This document shows, one piece after another, positions 24,808 to 35,171 of a stretch of 64,000 nucleotides of DNA (the first letter of the stretch is position 1; every line of letters starts with the position of its first letter). The notes beneath the pieces are model-generated. The model was not told the DNA's origin and did not search any database. It was given only the letters and a program-made list of their open reading frames with translations. The position numbers and the translations under genes were made by a program. The DNA is from Marinoscillum sp. MHG1-6. Its GTDB lineage: Bacteria > Bacteroidota > Bacteroidia > Cytophagales > Cyclobacteriaceae. The DNA lies in assembly GCF_024714475.1 (NCBI RefSeq), contig NZ_JAMZMI010000002.1, forward strand, positions 372,001 through 436,000, read 5' to 3'.

Positions 24808-27584
24808 TTGTTTCTTAATATGGTTACTGCTCCTTTGTAGGATTTTGAAGAATCTGAAAAGGTGATGAGGTAGTAATAGGTTCCATCAGGAAGTATGTCC
24901 TTACCAGAGACTCCGTACCAATCATTTTGATATGCATGATCCTGAAAAACGAGAGTTCCATACCGATCATATACCCTCACATGGACGGATCCAAAGCTTT
25001 CGACATTCTCAACAACCCAGGTATCATTTTGCCCATTGCCATCCGGAGTAAAAACATTACTCGCTAAAAGCTTGAAGTCATTGACAACTGTCAAAATCAA
25101 ACTGTCCAATGATTTACATCCATATTGATCTGTACCCTCGAGAAAATAGGTAGTAGTTGAATCTGGTGTAGCCAACGGATTAGGAATACTGCTGTTGTTC
25201 AGGCCATGAACCGGGTACCATAAATAATTGAGCGCTCCAGTTGCTGAAAGTTGAACAGAAAAACCAAGACTTGCTGAAGTGTCAGAACCAGCTACAACTA
25301 CCGGTTTAGCATAAACCCTGACATCCTTTTTTATCTGATCCATACATCCCGGACTGGATATTACAGAAAGTGTAATCGTATATACACCTGGCGAGGTGTA
25401 AGAATGTTCTGGGCTTATGCTCTCCGATATTGTCCCATCTCCGAAATCCCAGTGAAACTGTAAATCCCCAGAGCTAATACTCGATAGATTAACCGGAGTA
25501 ATTGGCAAACCAAGGCAAACATCATCAACAGTAAAATTGGCGATTGGAATTTCAAGAACTCTCGTTGTCTTTACAATCTTACTTTCACACTCTTCTTCTG
25601 AAAAAACACTCAGACTTACTTTATAATCACCACTGTTAAGGTACTGTTTTTCGGGATCAGCTACGATTGAATTGCTTCCGTCTCCAAAGTCCCAGAGATA
25701 TCTAACAATGCTACCAGCTTCAATACTTGATGCATTATTGAAAATAGTAGGTTCACCATCACAAACTACATTTATACTGAAATCTGCAACTGGCCTGGCA
25801 TAAATGTCGATTTCTCTAATTTTCTGAGATGAACACCCCCCATCTGAAACAGCATTTAGCTTAACCTGATAGGTTCCGTGGGCTTCATATCGATGGTATG
25901 GCTCCAATTCTGATGAAGTATTTCCATCTCCAAAGGACCAATTATAGGATAAACCCCCACTAGATATAAAAGATAAATTCTTAAACGGAACGGTTATAGT
26001 ATCACAGTTAGAAGAAAATGAAAAATCCACGTTGGGGAGAGGTTTGATAATCACCTGATCATTATGTACATCCCAACAACCATTTTCGTTTTGAATCTTC
26101 AGCCTAACAGGGTAAGTTCCTGACGCCCCATATTCATGCGTTGGATTAGATTCAGATGAACTTTCTCCATCTCCAAAACTCCACTCATATACAATTCCAC
26201 TACCTATCGAAGAGCTCACAAACTCGGCAGACGAATCTGCACAAACATCTGCTACCAAAAAGTCTGCTGCTGGTTGTTCATAAACTGTGAGTGTCTCCTC
26301 ATGCACTGAGGAGCATCCATGTTCAGATTTGACTTTCAACTTAACCAGATAAGTCCCCTTGCTGGAATATGTATGTTGTGGATTTGATTGTATGGCCCCC
26401 TGCCCATCCCCAAAATCCCATTGGTACGAAATAGTTCCTGATGAAATTTGACTCGTGTTATTAAATGAGGTAAGACTCCCCTGACATACGCTTTCCACAG
26501 TAAACCCTGCCGTTGGTACTGGGTAGATGCTCAAAGTCTTGACCGTACTATCGGAGCAACCATCCGAATTAGTACTGACAAGGGCTACGTCATATGTTCC
26601 AAAGGCATCATAATGATGTGTCGGATTCTCAATATGTGAAATGTTTCCATCGCCAAAATACCAGGTGAAATTGTCAGAATATTGACTTTCATTAATGAAG
26701 TTGGCATCAACATCCGAACACCCATTACCCACCTCAAAAGCCGCAACAGGTTGTTCAAACACGTTTACCCATTTTGAGGCTGATGTAATACATCCTTTGT
26801 CAGTAGTAGCTTGTAGTGTTACATTGTATGCTCCCGGGGATGAATAAGAATAAGAGGCATCTTCCGTCGTGGAGATATTCCCATCATCAAAATCCCACAA
26901 CCATTCGACGTCTGTTGCTTCTTTGGAAGATTCATTGACAAAATCAATAGAATTTTCTAGACATGCATTAGAACCCAGAAAATCAATGGATTCCTCAGGG
27001 TTAATAATTACTTGTTTAGAAATCGATGATTCACATCCCGTTGAGGCGGAAGAAGCAATAAGAATAACATTATAGGTACCATCATTTTCATATAAATGAG
27101 TTGGACCTACATCAGTAGAGGTATTTCCATCCCCAAAATCCCACTCAAATGTCAAATCATTTGAAGGAACAGAAGATAGATTATCGAACCCCTGAGACAC
27201 ACTTTCACATTGATTGGTTCCTGTCAATTGAAAATTGACCTGGGGAATTGGATTCACAGAAATTGTCTTTGATATCATATCAAAATCCCCATTAGAATTT
27301 TGAATGGTCAACTTGACAGTAAAGTTGCCAGACTCTTCATAAATATGAGTTGGAGATGACACTGCGGAGCTATTTCCATCACCAAAGTCCCATATTATTA
27401 AAACTATCGTACCTGAAAGTGTTGAAGAATTATTCGTAAACTGTATCCCTTCTCCCTGACACGGTAAAGGAAATGAATAAGAAAAGGCCGCAGTAGGGTC
27501 TGCCACTAATTCATTACATATAATGGCTATAAATAATGTAAATAGAATTACCCTCCATTGAATCGGCCCCTTGTCTTTCTGCAT
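24804..27584 (-). CDS. Large PKD-repeat surface protein with T9SS type B sorting domain
   Basis: A 926-residue secreted protein with a signal peptide and nine PKD domains, each about 80 residues and marked by W-x-F-G/D-D-G motifs (for example FEWDFGDGNTS, YEWSFGDGESS, RYLWDFGDGSNS). From about 840 there is a gliding-motility-type C-terminal domain (SNVFTPDGNGQNDTWVVEN, YDRYGTLVF, LPDGTYYYLI), the T9SS type B signal. Such proteins act as adhesins or surface structural proteins. The next gene encodes a SprF-like partner, overlapping by 4 bases. Each PKD has cysteines near its start that may pair. Confidence 0.88.
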   Translation of the reverse strand: MQKDKGPIQWRVILFTLFIAIICNELVADPTAAFSYSFPLPCQGEGIQFTNNSSTLSGTIVLIIWDFGDGNSSAVSSPTHIYEESGNFTVKLTIQNSNGDFDMISKTISVNPIPQVNFQLTGTNQCESVSQGFDNLSSVPSNDLTFEWDFGDGNTSTDVGPTHLYENDGTYNVILIASSASTGCESSISKQVIINPEESIDFLGSNACLENSIDFVNESSKEATDVEWLWDFDDGNISTTEDASYSYSSPGAYNVTLQATTDKGCITSASKWVNVFEQPVAAFEVGNGCSDVDANFINESQYSDNFTWYFGDGNISHIENPTHHYDAFGTYDVALVSTNSDGCSDSTVKTLSIYPVPTAGFTVESVCQGSLTSFNNTSQISSGTISYQWDFGDGQGAIQSNPQHTYSSKGTYLVKLKVKSEHGCSSVHEETLTVYEQPAADFLVADVCADSSAEFVSSSIGSGIVYEWSFGDGESSSESNPTHEYGASGTYPVRLKIQNENGCWDVHNDQVIIKPLPNVDFSFSSNCDTITVPFKNLSFISSGGLSYNWSFGDGNTSSELEPYHRYEAHGTYQVKLNAVSDGGCSSQKIREIDIYARPVADFSINVVCDGEPTIFNNASSIEAGSIVRYLWDFGDGSNSIVADPEKQYLNSGDYKVSLSVFSEEECESKIVKTTRVLEIPIANFTVDDVCLGLPITPVNLSSISSGDLQFHWDFGDGTISESISPEHSYTSPGVYTITLSVISSPGCMDQIKKDVRVYAKPVVVAGSDTSASLGFSVQLSATGALNYLWYPVHGLNNSSIPNPLATPDSTTTYFLEGTDQYGCKSLDSLILTVVNDFKLLASNVFTPDGNGQNDTWVVENVESFGSVHVRVYDRYGTLVFQDHAYQNDWYGVSGKDILPDGTYYYLITFSDSSKSYKGAVTILRNK

Positions 27585-27594
27585 AGCTAACTCT

Positions 27595-30500
27595 TTAATT
27601 AATTTTTATGAATCGATTAACCTTTGTTTGACGACCGACCTTAAGAGAGATCATATACATACCTTCCCGCAATCCGCTCATATCGAACTTCAATTCGTTA
27701 CTTTCTTTCAAAAAGTATTCATGAGATAATATCAGATAGCCCCGAAAATCATGAATAGTCAACTGTGCCTTTGCCTCTGATGAGAGATTAACTTCATAGA
27801 TCATTTCACCATCTCTGATAGGAGTAGGATAAACTTGAGTTTTCAGAATATCAACAAAATGATATGTCGGACCAGATTCGGATACATACCTGGCCCCAGG
27901 AGGATTAACAACAATTTGCTTTGAAAGTGAATGCCGACAAACACCATTTGATACAGTTAGTGTAACAATAAATTCTCCAGTCTGTGTGTATTGATAGTAT
28001 GGCGAAGAAGATGTACTTGTAATCCCATCACCCAATTCCCAAAAATAGGACTTCGGAGTGGGTTCTGTTAAAGGAACAAAAAACACGAAATCTCCTTGAG
28101 TAACTTCACTTGGCAGAAGAAAGCTTGCCTGCAGTTCTTCGGTTGTTTCCTTTAGTTCTATTGTATCAGAGACGAGACACCCAAAACCATTGGTTACATT
28201 CACCCAATAGGTGCCTGATCTACTCGGGCTAATTTTCGAAGTATTCCATTCTTCTCCAAATGAAGAGCCCCATCTGTATTCCTCCCCTTCCGTGCCAGCA
28301 TCAAGAGAGATGTCACCACAGAATATCAGGTCTTCTCCAAGGTTTACATGGGGCGGTGGAACAAAATTCACCTCTGTTGAATCGATAGCGACACACCCAA
28401 TAGGACCTTCTATTTCAACCCAAAACACTCCCGAACTAACAATATTGATTTTTTGCTTTGTTGCTCCAGTACTCCAGATAATCTGATTGGTATCATTCTG
28501 AATTCCTGCATCTAAAACAACCTCTTCACCATCACAAGCTGTAATTAAGGAGGGAAGGTTAATTTGAGGATAGTCATAAACATTAACAAAAGTCGTGTCG
28601 ACACTTTCACATCCCTTATCTGAGACACTTTTTACCCAGAAGTAACCTGATTCTGTTACGAGCTGAAACTGGCTTTCATTTCCTGTTGACCACTGCCAGT
28701 ATACACCGTCATTGCCAGCATCAAGCAACACTTCCTCACAAGCTTCAACGAAGTTTCCTATTGGTATTGCCGGTGGCTGATAGAACAATACCTCAGTCGT
28801 ATCCCATGCTGTACAACCTTGATTGGAGGTAACCTGAAGATGGTATTCTCCACTATTTGTTACCTCTATTTGGTAATCCGTTTCTCCTGTAGACCATAAA
28901 TGATCTCCAACAAAAGAACCTGAAAGAATCACGCTCTCACCTTCACAGGAAAATTGGTCAGGACCAAGGTCAAAATCGGGATAAGGGTTGACCTGAATGT
29001 TTACGGTATCGGAATTCAGACAATTATCCGAACTACTTATTTCCACCCAATAAATTCCACTCTCTGTCACCTCAATTTGTGGTGATGATTCACCTGTCGA
29101 CCATAAATAACTGAAGGCATCTACCTCAGCACTCAGACCTGTGCCTCCACATACTTCACGATCAATTCCCAAATCAGGAAGAGGAGCATCTTTGAAAAAA
29201 ACGACTGCTGTATCTGTCGCCGAATTTCCGTTAGGCATGGTCACATTTACCCAATAGGTGCCACTAGTTGTAACACTCAATGTACTCGCCACTGACCCAT
29301 CAGACCAATGATAGGAAGCTCCGGTATTTTCGGCATCCAGAACTATTACAGATTCACAAGTTGCTATGCTGTCCTCAAAACTGAGTACTGGATATAAATT
29401 GGGCTCGCAAGCCGGATCCCCCGAATCGATCCCTGCAATAGATATAACAACTGAATCGCATGTTGTAACGGTAACTCCTAACGCCTGATATGAAATGGTT
29501 ACCCCATACGAACCGGGTTTATCAACAAATAATTTTGGAGAAGAACCGGTCTGAACCAGAGCACCATCCTTGATCCATTGGTAGTTGGTTGGCTGTAACT
29601 CCTGCGACATTGGAGGAGCGGCAATCAAATAACCTTCTTCACACAATGTCTGGTTTCCACCTAGATCTGCTGGCTCCAAAATGAAAACAGGAAATTGAAC
29701 GGTTGAATCACACGACTGAGGTGACACCACATTGGTACGATATGAGCCTGTCTGAGATACGTTATAAGTATCCGCTTTTGACAATAGCAACCCATTCTGA
29801 TTAAACCACTCAAATGAAGTTCCTGATGGCAAAAATGAATTTGGGTCATTTTCGGGATTCAATAAAGTATCACCAAATGATAAAATCGCCGTTCCAAAAT
29901 CAAATCGTGGTTTTCGGTGAACTGAAATGAATTTCTGCTGAATATCCCTGCATTGAGAAGTTAGGTTATAGCTTGTTACCGACAAACTGACATCAAATAC
30001 AGTATCAGTACCACCATTGAATTCGGATAGATCATAGAAATGAACTGGGTTAATTTCTGAGCTTGTGGTCCCGTCTCCAAAACCCCATAAATAGGTCACA
30101 TTTGAACCTGAACCAGGGACATATGATGTGTTATTGAATTGAACATCTTGCCCCTCACAAACATTTGAAACCTCAAAACCGGCTACAGGATAATCATTAA
30201 CCACCACATTCAATCCATTTACCATATTTACACATCCCTTGTCCGAAGTCCGTGTTAAAGAGACAGGGTAGTTGCCGGAGGTGACATATGCATGCAATGG
30301 TGACTCTTCTCTTGCAGATGAACCATCCCCAAAGTCCCATAAATATGACACACTTCCGGAGGGAATAGAAGTTCCATTTAAAAACTGCACCTCTCCTCCA
30401 ACACAAATTGTGTCTTCCTCCGCATAGATATGGGTTCCAAGAACACCTTCAGGTGCGGGGTTCACTACAATTGGATAGACAGATGTATCTCCAACGCAAC

Positions 30501-32706
30501 CGTTTCCTGAATAAGCAACCAACTTAATATCATACTCTCCCTCGCTTAAAAAGCTAACCACAGGATCAGACTCATTTGAGTAAGTGCCATTTCCGAAGTC
30601 CCACCAATAACCAGAAATTGTGTCTGGCCTATAAAGACCTGTTTTAATTGAACTGTTGTTCTTCAAATAGATGTAAACTCCTTCACAAACCTCTCCTGGT
30701 ACTTCCACACTATCATCTAAAAACTTCGGAATAAAAGCCGCTTCCGGCATAGGGTGAACAATTAAATCGAGAGAATCTGATGAAAAACAATTATGGCTTG
30801 GTGAAGTATCCATAACAGTCACCTTCACATTAAATTTATTATCAGTTCTAAAAAGAAAGGAATGAGTAGTATCAGAAAAGTTTGAAGCCGTTTCATCCCT
30901 AATTACAGTTCCATCATCAAAATCCCAATCGTAAAAGAGGTTACTTGAAAGGTTATTATTGTTTCCAATACTTGGGTCGAACCTATTAGGGGTAGTATCC
31001 ACATATTCTGCTTCAGCCTCAGTCAATATAGTCTCGCGTTCACAAATCTCATCAATGCCTGAAAGCAGATCATACTGAAAAGAAATCGCTGTAATAGCTG
31101 GTGGATCCAGAACTGTTAGGGTATCTATATCAGAGTCATCAGGAAAACTGAAGCATTGATGGTCAGTTAAGACAGTCAGCTTTGGAAAGTATAAGCCTTC
31201 TGATGGAAAAATATGAGTATTAGAAGATGAGAATGTAGTGTCAATAACCCCATCATTGAAGTCCCAGAAATATGTGGTGACCGAAGAAAGTCCATTGACC
31301 ATAGAGGCTCCCCCATCGAATATTACTTCCTGTGGTGAACAAACTTTCTCCCCTCCTAAATTATTGGGGCTCATAGCAAAATATGAAACTGGACTAGATC
31401 GCACCTTTAAGGTAAGGCTCTTTGTGCGTTCGCATCCGCGGGTATTTCTGACCAGGAGATTGTAGGAGCCGGATTGTCCTATTGTAACATCAACTATTCC
31501 AATAGAATCTAACTCCGCTAAGGTATCAGCACTATCAAACGTCCAAACATAATAAGGATGATTTTCGATACTTGACTGCACATAAATGTCACTAAGTTCA
31601 CAGACATCCAAAGAGTCCATTATTGCTGAAAATTTCCCCCCAGTAATAAGACTGTTTTCGGAATCGACTGAAACCAGGATATTAAAATCAGGCAGGTTCG
31701 TTGAGGAGCATCTCGCTTCAGCAAGGGTTATGAGTGTGGAATCATAATCTAACAAAATTGTATCGACAGTGCGAATTGATGAGACTCCTTCACTACTTGA
31801 ATGATACATCCAACTACCGTTTGAAGCTTCATGAGAATAAACCAACAAATCAGAGGGAGCAACTCCATTGACTTCATCGATATGATACTCCATGCTCAGG
31901 TCAATCAACTCTTTATTTGCATTGCCATCATCAAACGGGACAATAGCATAATACCTGGAGATAGAACTATTAGAGACATCATCTCTTGTCCCGTGAATTC
32001 TTGAAATAGAACAAACAATATTTCCATCGCCCACTTTAAATGTTAGGCCCAAACCTGCCGGCTCAATAAAATCACTTGAGGAATACGTCCTTTGGTCTAC
32101 GGAGATTTTCCCACCACCCCCGAAAACTCGATTGACTTCTGACTCTCCATAAAGAACAGACTGTCTGTTAATGGTCGCAAGTAACCGGATCTCATTATCC
32201 ATCAAATTGATGCTTCCATTTACTAGGCTGAGCGTGTCATACAACGATAGATATGGAGCATCCAAGACTACATCTCCATTGAGCTTGTCAATGCTCATCC
32301 CGGGAAGAAAGATGCTATCATTAGAAGTAATGTATTGAGTGCCATCTCCGGTAAACTGAACAAGTCTTTTGTTGAAATAGGTACTATCAGGATCAAAGGA
32401 GGGCGTGAGACTAGATCCTGACCCTACAACCCTAATATCCCCCTTCAGTTTCAGGAGACCAGCCAAGAACAACTTGCTATCTGAGGAACCGTCAACAAAC
32501 GAACTATCTATGTAATCACCCGATACAAATAGCTCAGCTTCAGAGTCGACGAAAATGTTTGCAGTTCCGGTACTCGTTCCGCCCACAAACAGATTAGTTT
32601 GACCTCGAACCACATGAACCAACAATATCAAAGACAAGAAAATTAGTCCCCTACAATTATTGAGTTTAAATATTTTTTGTAAATGGCGGTTTTGTGGTAA
32701 TTCCAT
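27595..32706 (-). CDS. Giant PKD/Ig-like surface adhesin with T9SS type A sorting domain
   Basis: A 1703-residue protein, the largest here. After a signal peptide (cleavage near VVRGQ) comes an N-terminal region of about 340 residues with beta-helix-like text. PKD domains follow (TYFWDFNDG, FYDWDFDDG, GYWWDFGNG, SYLWDFGDG, TYLWGFGDG). Then come about six Ig-like repeats with W-S-T-G and S-G-x-Y-W-V motifs (YLWSTGESS, HLWSTGETD), one more PKD (SYFWELGDG) and a type A T9SS domain (VYPTPIRDGEMIYEVNL). It is probably exported and anchored at the surface. It lies 10 bp upstream of the type B substrate gene, so both are in one operon. Confidence 0.87.
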   Translation of the reverse strand: MELPQNRHLQKIFKLNNCRGLIFLSLILLVHVVRGQTNLFVGGTSTGTANIFVDSEAELFVSGDYIDSSFVDGSSDSKLFLAGLLKLKGDIRVVGSGSSLTPSFDPDSTYFNKRLVQFTGDGTQYITSNDSIFLPGMSIDKLNGDVVLDAPYLSLYDTLSLVNGSINLMDNEIRLLATINRQSVLYGESEVNRVFGGGGKISVDQRTYSSSDFIEPAGLGLTFKVGDGNIVCSISRIHGTRDDVSNSSISRYYAIVPFDDGNANKELIDLSMEYHIDEVNGVAPSDLLVYSHEASNGSWMYHSSSEGVSSIRTVDTILLDYDSTLITLAEARCSSTNLPDFNILVSVDSENSLITGGKFSAIMDSLDVCELSDIYVQSSIENHPYYVWTFDSADTLAELDSIGIVDVTIGQSGSYNLLVRNTRGCERTKSLTLKVRSSPVSYFAMSPNNLGGEKVCSPQEVIFDGGASMVNGLSSVTTYFWDFNDGVIDTTFSSSNTHIFPSEGLYFPKLTVLTDHQCFSFPDDSDIDTLTVLDPPAITAISFQYDLLSGIDEICERETILTEAEAEYVDTTPNRFDPSIGNNNNLSSNLFYDWDFDDGTVIRDETASNFSDTTHSFLFRTDNKFNVKVTVMDTSPSHNCFSSDSLDLIVHPMPEAAFIPKFLDDSVEVPGEVCEGVYIYLKNNSSIKTGLYRPDTISGYWWDFGNGTYSNESDPVVSFLSEGEYDIKLVAYSGNGCVGDTSVYPIVVNPAPEGVLGTHIYAEEDTICVGGEVQFLNGTSIPSGSVSYLWDFGDGSSAREESPLHAYVTSGNYPVSLTRTSDKGCVNMVNGLNVVVNDYPVAGFEVSNVCEGQDVQFNNTSYVPGSGSNVTYLWGFGDGTTSSEINPVHFYDLSEFNGGTDTVFDVSLSVTSYNLTSQCRDIQQKFISVHRKPRFDFGTAILSFGDTLLNPENDPNSFLPSGTSFEWFNQNGLLLSKADTYNVSQTGSYRTNVVSPQSCDSTVQFPVFILEPADLGGNQTLCEEGYLIAAPPMSQELQPTNYQWIKDGALVQTGSSPKLFVDKPGSYGVTISYQALGVTVTTCDSVVISIAGIDSGDPACEPNLYPVLSFEDSIATCESVIVLDAENTGASYHWSDGSVASTLSVTTSGTYWVNVTMPNGNSATDTAVVFFKDAPLPDLGIDREVCGGTGLSAEVDAFSYLWSTGESSPQIEVTESGIYWVEISSSDNCLNSDTVNIQVNPYPDFDLGPDQFSCEGESVILSGSFVGDHLWSTGETDYQIEVTNSGEYHLQVTSNQGCTAWDTTEVLFYQPPAIPIGNFVEACEEVLLDAGNDGVYWQWSTGNESQFQLVTESGYFWVKSVSDKGCESVDTTFVNVYDYPQINLPSLITACDGEEVVLDAGIQNDTNQIIWSTGATKQKINIVSSGVFWVEIEGPIGCVAIDSTEVNFVPPPHVNLGEDLIFCGDISLDAGTEGEEYRWGSSFGEEWNTSKISPSRSGTYWVNVTNGFGCLVSDTIELKETTEELQASFLLPSEVTQGDFVFFVPLTEPTPKSYFWELGDGITSTSSSPYYQYTQTGEFIVTLTVSNGVCRHSLSKQIVVNPPGARYVSESGPTYHFVDILKTQVYPTPIRDGEMIYEVNLSSEAKAQLTIHDFRGYLILSHEYFLKESNELKFDMSGLREGMYMISLKVGRQTKVNRFIKIN

Positions 32707-32870
32707 AGCTTTCTACCACAACAGATCAAGCCCCAATGTCCTAATCTGTGTAGCAAATAATCAAATGCGGTTCTCATCATTTAGATTGGAGACAGAAGTC
32801 CCAATCGAATAGCGAAGGCGTAAAAATATAAAATTTTATTAATTAACGTTATTTGCAATATAAAATATCA

Positions 32871-34868
32871 TCAATCAATTCCCTTTTCCTCCCACACATG
32901 CACCTCAGACCTGAGGACGCCGCCCTGCTCTGAGAAGGCGCGAACCTGGTAGACGTACTGCGGGGCATCCAGCGCCTGATCCACAAAGGCGACCTCGTGC
33001 AGCAACCCGCTGTAGGGCCGTAGCTGCGCGGCTGTTTCGCCACGATAAACCACAAAGCCGAGGCATGGCTGATGGGGCCGGGACCAGCTAAGGATATTGT
33101 GCTTTTTTCGGCGTTTGTGCCGGAAGGAAAGCTGCAGGCTACCGGAAAATGCGGTTTCGGAGGGGGGAACATAGGCCGTGAGGGGAGGGGACGGAATGGA
33201 CGCGTTGCCGGCGCTGTCTATGGCGATAAGGTGATACTGGTAGGTCTGGCCGGGGGCTGCCTGCCTGTCGGTATACTGTGGGACGTCGGGAGGCAGGAGC
33301 TGGCTGTTGATACGGGTGAAGGGTGACTGGGTGTGGGACCGAAGGAGATGATAGCCTGTGAGGTCTTCGTCGGTATTGGCCGTCCAGTGAATGACGGGGT
33401 GGCCTTCGTGCATTTCCACGTGTCGGAGATGGGGCTGCTCGGGCGGGGTGACGTCGGGCAGCTGTGCGTGGGCTGCCTGGCTGGGGGGACTGGTGTTTTC
33501 GGAGGAGTCGAGCGCCACGACGAAAAAGGAAAACTGGTTTTTGACATTGGCAGGCAGGCGGTAGGTGAACCGGGGCTGTGCGAGGGGCTCGGGCGTGAGG
33601 CGCACGTAGTGCTGTTGGGAGGCTTCGGCGGTGCGGTAGACGAGGTAGCCCAGGAGGTCGGGCTCGGTGCCGGGCTGCCAGCTGAGGTGAAAGCGTCCGG
33701 TGTCTGCGCGGAGGGTGAGTTGCTGCGGCGCGGCGGGGGGCTGCTGGTCGGGGATGTGGACGAATACGGTGCGCGAGGGGGCCTGGTTGCCACTGGCGTC
33801 GGCACTGGTGACGTGGTAGTAGTAGGGTCCGGGGTGCGGAAGGCTGTCGGTATACTGTGTCTGGCTCGGGGTGGTGAGGATGCTTTCGAAAGGGCCTTCG
33901 CTATGCTGCGATCGGTAGAGGGTCATGTACTGCACTTGCGGATCGTTCGGGCGGGTCCAGGTGAGGGTGACGCGCAGGGTGTCCTGGGTGGCGGTGAGCC
34001 CGGTGGGTGGCGCGGGTGGGGTGACGTCGCGAAAGGGTATGGCGATGGGCTCGGTGCGCTGGAGCTCGTGACCAAAGAAGTCGAGCCCTGCGAGCTGGTA
34101 GGTGTAGGTAGTGCCTTCGGTCAGGTCGGTGCTCCGGAACTTGGGCGTGGGGTACACGAGGCCGCTGTCGGTCTCGATCTGGGTGATGACCACGGGCTTT
34201 TGGTTGACGCGGGTCTCTCCTACGGTATCGGCGGCCGTGCGGTAGAGGTTGACGGCATAGAAGCGGTCTTCTTCCATTTGCCAGTCGAAGGTCATGAAGT
34301 CCTTGTCCTGGGTGACTGTAAAGTCTTTGACGGGTGGGGCTGGTCGGAAGGTGCCGGCACGGACGGCGTCGGACTGTCCGAGGAAGGTTTCCCGACCGTT
34401 GACCAGCTGCTGGATGCGGTAGGTGTACTCCTCTCCTGCTATGACGTCATGGTCTTCGTAGTAGAGTCCCATGAAGGTGGCGAAGGGGGTGCTTTCAAAG
34501 GTTTTGATGACGATGTTGAACAGGAGCAGCTGCTCGGAGAGGTTGTCTTCTTTGAGGAGCTCGGTATAGAACTCGAGGTCGGGGTCCTGCTCGATCAATG
34601 CGGGGTCAATGGCTTGCTGTGGGTGGATGGGTTCCGCGGTGAGCCTGGTCCAGTTGGTCTGCCCGCTCTGTCGGCGGTAGACATGCACGCCTTCGGGGTA
34701 TGTGAGGGTCTGGGAGTACCATTTTACCTGTATGGTCTGTGTTTGCTGGTCGTTGGCGGGGTGGTTTTGGGCAAGCACGCGGGTTTGCTGTGCGGTGGCA
34801 TTATAGGTGATGAAAAGACATAAGAGGATTAGCAGGGTGTGGTGCTTGGCGGGTGCTGGCTTGGACAT
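32871..34868 (-). CDS. Secreted fibronectin type III repeat protein, GC-rich
   Basis: A 665-residue protein with a signal peptide ending near NATAQ. From about residue 185 there are at least five fibronectin type III domains, each beginning P-P-x-x-P or PPAPPTGLTATQDTL and containing DxSGNQ/DSAGNAS loops and YxY endings. No T9SS sorting domain is visible. Base composition is strikingly different: in the line at 33601, 40 of 60 bases are G or C, against 24 of 60 at 28501 in the next gene. Codon third positions are strongly G/C. This suggests recent transfer from a GC-rich donor. It lies 164 bp upstream of the giant adhesin. Confidence 0.85.
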   Translation of the reverse strand: MSKPAPAKHHTLLILLCLFITYNATAQQTRVLAQNHPANDQQTQTIQVKWYSQTLTYPEGVHVYRRQSGQTNWTRLTAEPIHPQQAIDPALIEQDPDLEFYTELLKEDNLSEQLLLFNIVIKTFESTPFATFMGLYYEDHDVIAGEEYTYRIQQLVNGRETFLGQSDAVRAGTFRPAPPVKDFTVTQDKDFMTFDWQMEEDRFYAVNLYRTAADTVGETRVNQKPVVITQIETDSGLVYPTPKFRSTDLTEGTTYTYQLAGLDFFGHELQRTEPIAIPFRDVTPPAPPTGLTATQDTLRVTLTWTRPNDPQVQYMTLYRSQHSEGPFESILTTPSQTQYTDSLPHPGPYYYHVTSADASGNQAPSRTVFVHIPDQQPPAAPQQLTLRADTGRFHLSWQPGTEPDLLGYLVYRTAEASQQHYVRLTPEPLAQPRFTYRLPANVKNQFSFFVVALDSSENTSPPSQAAHAQLPDVTPPEQPHLRHVEMHEGHPVIHWTANTDEDLTGYHLLRSHTQSPFTRINSQLLPPDVPQYTDRQAAPGQTYQYHLIAIDSAGNASIPSPPLTAYVPPSETAFSGSLQLSFRHKRRKKHNILSWSRPHQPCLGFVVYRGETAAQLRPYSGLLHEVAFVDQALDAPQYVYQVRAFSEQGGVLRSEVHVWEEKGID

Positions 34869-35171
34869 AATAGCGGTTTAGGCGATCTAATTTTTGAAAC
34901 GAGGCCGCAAAATACACTCCGTTATAAAAAATAAAAATTTATGCAGGTGAAATGTTGGGTTGGGCGGGAAGGTTTGTAAAGTTGGGAAGGTGTTAGGGTT
35001 GGGAGGGTTTTTTAAGTATTAAGGTTTCAAGTGTAGCTGCGGAAATACTTAGAACAATTCAGTTAGCAGGTTTTGGAGGAAAAGGTCGGAGGTGCAAACT
35101 CGGACAAGCGCTACGGTAAATTCGGACTGGCTTTTGCTGGTGCGAGCTTTTAGCTCGTACCTCTTCAATTG
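34869..35171. repeat. Intergenic region with REP-like repeats beside the second RAYT
   Basis: No gene. The right half (about 35020-35160) holds imperfect copies of family C text (gtcggaggtgcaaactcgg, gcgctacggtaaattcgg) and an aagtgtagctgcggaaatactt stem like that at 18820. A perfect short stem gagcttttagctc is at about 35143-35155. The left part is AT-rich and likely contains the promoter of the minus-strand fibronectin gene. Confidence 0.6.

Noticed and set aside
33333-34823. Long open frame of 496 codons on the plus strand opposite the fibronectin-III gene
   Set aside because: It lies wholly antisense to a gene with clear signal peptide and domains, its product is glycine/valine-rich without family features, and high GC explains the lack of stops.
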